This document shows positions 61,844 through 64,000 of a DNA stretch of 64,000 bases, in pieces (within the stretch, counting starts at the first letter, position 1; each line of letters begins with the position of its first letter). Under the pieces are notes generated by a model. The model did no database searches. It saw only the letters and a program-made list of their open reading frames with translations, and had not been told where the DNA came from. Source of the stretch: Devosia sp. FJ2-5-3 (GTDB taxonomy: Bacteria; Pseudomonadota; Alphaproteobacteria; Rhizobiales; Devosiaceae); assembly GCF_029201545.1 (NCBI RefSeq), contig NZ_CP104007.1, forward strand, positions 654,501-718,500, written 5' to 3'. The position numbers were made by a program, and so were the translations under genes.

Positions 61844-63193
61844 ATGTCCGCCCCGACTGTACTGCCCGTGCGCCTTGTGTCCGACACGGGACTCGATGCC
61901 GCCGGCCTGTCCCCCAAAAATCGTCAATGGGCCGAAGCCAACGGCTTTTCAGGCCAGCGCGGCAAGCTTCTGGCACTGCCGGATGGCGAGGGCGGGATCG
62001 AGGCCTATGTGTTCGGCATCGGGCCCGAGGACGCACGGCCCGCTTTTGTTGCCGGATTGGCCGCTGCGGCGCTGCCGCCGGGGCAATACAAGCTCGAAGG
62101 GGAAGTTGGCGACCATACGCTGGCGTCCATCGCGTTCCGTCTCGGCGCCTATCGTTTCGATCGCTATCGGGAGGCCAAGAACGTGGCCGAACTGGTGCTC
62201 GATGAGCGGGCCGATGCCGCGGAAGTGGACCGGCACGTGGTGGCCGCGACCCTCGCGCGGGATCTCATCAATACGCCGGCCAGCGATCTCGGCCCGAACG
62301 AGCTTGAGATGATCGTCGGGGATTTCGCCCGCGAGCGCTATATGGAGATCCATGTGACCCGGGGCGAGGCGCTCCTGGCTGCCAATTTCCCGATGATCCA
62401 CGCCGTCGGCCGCGCCAGTGCGCAGGAGCCGCGCCTCATCGACCTCAGCTGGGGTGATGAGAGCCACCCCAAGGTGACACTGGTGGGCAAGGGCGTCACC
62501 TTCGATACGGGTGGGCTGGATATCAAGTCCGCGGCCGGCATGCTGGCGATGAAGAAGGATATGGGCGGGGCGGCCAATGTGCTGGGCCTTGCCCATGCGA
62601 TTGTGTCCGCAAAGCTGAAGGTGCGGCTGCGCGTCTTGCTGCCGGTGGTGGAAAATGCCATTTCAGGCAATGCCTTCCGGCCCAGCGATATCCTGCACTC
62701 CCGCAAGGGGCTCACGGTCGAAATCGGCAATACCGATGCCGAAGGGCGGTTGATCCTCGCCGATGCGCTGGCGCTGGCCGACGAGGAAAGCCCCGATCTC
62801 ATTGTCGACATGGCCACTTTGACCGGCGCTGCCCGCGTCGCGCTGGGGCCGGAATTGCCGGCGCTCTATGCGACGGATGAGACATTGGCCCAGGACCTGG
62901 TAAAAACCGGCCTGACGGTGGAAGACCCGCTGTGGCACATGCCGCTCTGGGGCAATTATGACGGGCAGCTCTCGTCCAAGATCGCCGATATCAACAATAC
63001 CGGTGCGGGTGGCTTTGCCGGATCGGTGACGGCTGCGTTGTTCCTGCGCCGCTTCGTGTCGAAGGCGAAGGCCTGGGTGCATCTCGACATTTTCGGATGG
63101 GCGCCGGAAGCGCGTCCCGGGCGGCCAGTGGGCGCCACCGACCAGGCGATCCGCGCCGTCTATGGCGTGATCCGGCAACGCTACGGATCATAG
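61844..63193 (+). CDS. Leucyl aminopeptidase family protein (M17)
   Basis: 449 residues. The C-terminal M17 catalytic domain has the metal and active-site motifs VGKGVTFDTGGLDIKS and the M17 signature NTDAEGRLILADAL; DMGGAANVLG lies between. The N-terminal domain is the usual smaller alpha/beta domain. It releases N-terminal residues from peptides in the cytosol. ATG 61844 (six bases after GGAG) is favoured over ATG 61838, which abuts the ribosome site. Confidence 0.92.
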   Translation: MSAPTVLPVRLVSDTGLDAAGLSPKNRQWAEANGFSGQRGKLLALPDGEGGIEAYVFGIGPEDARPAFVAGLAAAALPPGQYKLEGEVGDHTLASIAFRLGAYRFDRYREAKNVAELVLDERADAAEVDRHVVAATLARDLINTPASDLGPNELEMIVGDFARERYMEIHVTRGEALLAANFPMIHAVGRASAQEPRLIDLSWGDESHPKVTLVGKGVTFDTGGLDIKSAAGMLAMKKDMGGAANVLGLAHAIVSAKLKVRLRVLLPVVENAISGNAFRPSDILHSRKGLTVEIGNTDAEGRLILADALALADEESPDLIVDMATLTGAARVALGPELPALYATDETLAQDLVKTGLTVEDPLWHMPLWGNYDGQLSSKIADINNTGAGGFAGSVTAALFLRRFVSKAKAWVHLDIFGWAPEARPGRPVGATDQAIRAVYGVIRQRYGS

Positions 63194-63215
63194 GCGGAGC
63201 ACAATCGCCAAAAGG

Positions 63216-63241
63216 AAACGGGGGCCTCGGCCCCCGTTTTT
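63216..63241. terminator. Terminator after the aminopeptidase gene
   Basis: AAACGGGGGCC (63216-63226), short CT loop, GGCCCCCGTTTTT: long GC stem with T-run, between convergent genes. Confidence 0.92.
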
Positions 63242-63245
63242 CATT

Positions 63246-63920
63246 TCAGCTTTCGGGCACTAGGTCGACGCCGACGGCCTGCTCGATCGGCGCATCCATC
63301 ACTGCCGTGCCGCTCTTGGGAAACAGGAGCGGGGCCATGGCAAAACCGACGACCACGAGGACGACCATGCCCCAGCCGGCCCATTTCTTGTGCTTGTCGA
63401 TAAATTCGCCGGCGATGGGGCCAAAAAAGTAGAAGAGGCCGCAGGGCACGAAATAGCGGAGACCCCGCCCGATCAGCCCGTAGATGACAAAGGTCCAGAG
63501 GTCCAATCCCGCCACGCCCGAGGTGATGGTGATCACCTTATAGGGGATGGGAGAGATGGCTCCGATGATGATCATCAGCGGGCCGTTGTCGATAAAGCTG
63601 TGGCGCAGGGATTCGAACCCGTCCCCGGCACCATAGAAATCGATGATCGGCCGCCCGACGGTATCGAAGAGAAAATAGCCGATCGCATAACCGGCGAGAC
63701 CGCCGATCACGGAGGAGATCGTGCAGATTGCGGCCAGTCTCCAGGCGCGCGTCCGGTCTGCTATGATCATCGGGGCCAGCATGATCTCCGGGAATATCGG
63801 GAGGATCATGGCTTCGAGGAAGCACAATGCTGCGAGGATCGGCTCGGCCAGCCTGTGCCGGGTCGCCCGCTTCAGGCGGTCGTACAGGCTGGTCTTGTTG
63901 GCAATCGCGGTTTCGGTCAT
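63246..63920 (-). CDS. YqaA/VTT-domain membrane protein (DedA-like)
   Basis: 224 residues with about five hydrophobic segments. VTT/SNARE-associated features: LEAMILPIFPEIMLAPMI, GGLAGYAIGYFLFDTVG, the amphipathic GAISPIPYKVITITSGVAGL and GRGLRYFVPCGLFYFFG. DedA-superfamily members flip lipids or support membrane potential; the YqaA branch is not well defined. ATG 63920. The last 80 bases of the window show no feature. Confidence 0.87.
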   Translation of the reverse strand: MTETAIANKTSLYDRLKRATRHRLAEPILAALCFLEAMILPIFPEIMLAPMIIADRTRAWRLAAICTISSVIGGLAGYAIGYFLFDTVGRPIIDFYGAGDGFESLRHSFIDNGPLMIIIGAISPIPYKVITITSGVAGLDLWTFVIYGLIGRGLRYFVPCGLFYFFGPIAGEFIDKHKKWAGWGMVVLVVVGFAMAPLLFPKSGTAVMDAPIEQAVGVDLVPES

Positions 63921-64000
63921 GCAATCTCTTGATAGTCTGGTCCTGGCACCATGCTTGCCTGCAAAAATGTCACGGCGCCAGTGAAAATTGCGTCAATAGC

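Overview
This window looks like chromosomal DNA from an alphaproteobacterium of the order Hyphomicrobiales, most likely a Devosia-like lineage. The evidence is high GC content, a SAM-II riboswitch in front of metZ, a class I lysyl-tRNA synthetase, a Tad pilus locus of the rhizobial type, a PodJ-like polarity protein, and matches to the CtrA cell-cycle box (TTAA-N7-TTAA). I assign the lineage from gene content only; there is no rRNA in the window. I see no prophage, insertion sequence, integrase or CRISPR array.

Layout. 1-4.2 kb: a PQQ-type sugar dehydrogenase cut by the left edge, a DUF72 protein, and an RTX/beta-strand-repeat protein that appears split by a +1 frameshift. 4.4-8.7 kb: tRNA-Gly(CCC), a double-domain dCTP deaminase, a SAM-II riboswitch followed by an attenuator hairpin and metZ, a periplasmic solute-binding protein and a TerB-like protein. 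8.8-24.8 kb: mostly housekeeping genes: lysyl-tRNA synthetase, an alpha/beta hydrolase, an XRE/DUF2975 pair, an S24 repressor-peptidase with a GNAT enzyme, pyrD, a MATE pump, a P-loop kinase, the Lhr-like helicase with its PdeM partner, TauE with TIGR02186, and a NarL-type response regulator. 25-33.2 kb: a PodJ-like polar organiser; a three-gene operon telA / DUF6384 / coiled-coil Gly-rich protein; a CoxG-like protein; and a perfect CtrA box ahead of a 40-residue membrane microprotein.

33.4-49.1 kb is a nucleoside uptake and catabolism region. A BMP-type nucleoside ABC importer, cytidine deaminase, purine nucleoside phosphorylase, DeoC and a two-domain ALDH16-like aldehyde dehydrogenase form one operon. 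DeoA, DeoB and Upp form a second, headed by a MarR regulator. Together they would take nucleosides in, release bases and (deoxy)ribose-1-P, isomerise to deoxyribose-5-P, cleave to glyceraldehyde-3-P plus acetaldehyde, and oxidise the acetaldehyde. An HlyD/DUF2955 efflux pair lies between the two operons, divergent from the MarR gene.

49.2-61.7 kb ends in a Tad (Flp) pilus locus: two TadE-like pseudopilins, a standalone CpaC N-terminal-domain protein, two Flp pilins, CpaA, CpaB, CpaC, CpaE, CpaF, TadB, TadC and a TadD-like lipoprotein. CpaD is not seen at its usual place. The window closes with an M17 aminopeptidase and a YqaA/VTT membrane protein.

A family of GC-rich nested palindromes (CCTCCCCC / GGGGGAGG cores, often with ACCCCCACCC / GGGTGGGGGT ends) recurs in seven intergenic places and supplies or abuts the start region of at least two genes. 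The most interesting items are the SAM-II riboswitch with mutually exclusive pairings, the telA/DUF6384/coiled-coil operon, the ALDH16-like fusion in the deoxyribose pathway, and the CtrA-box-linked microprotein.
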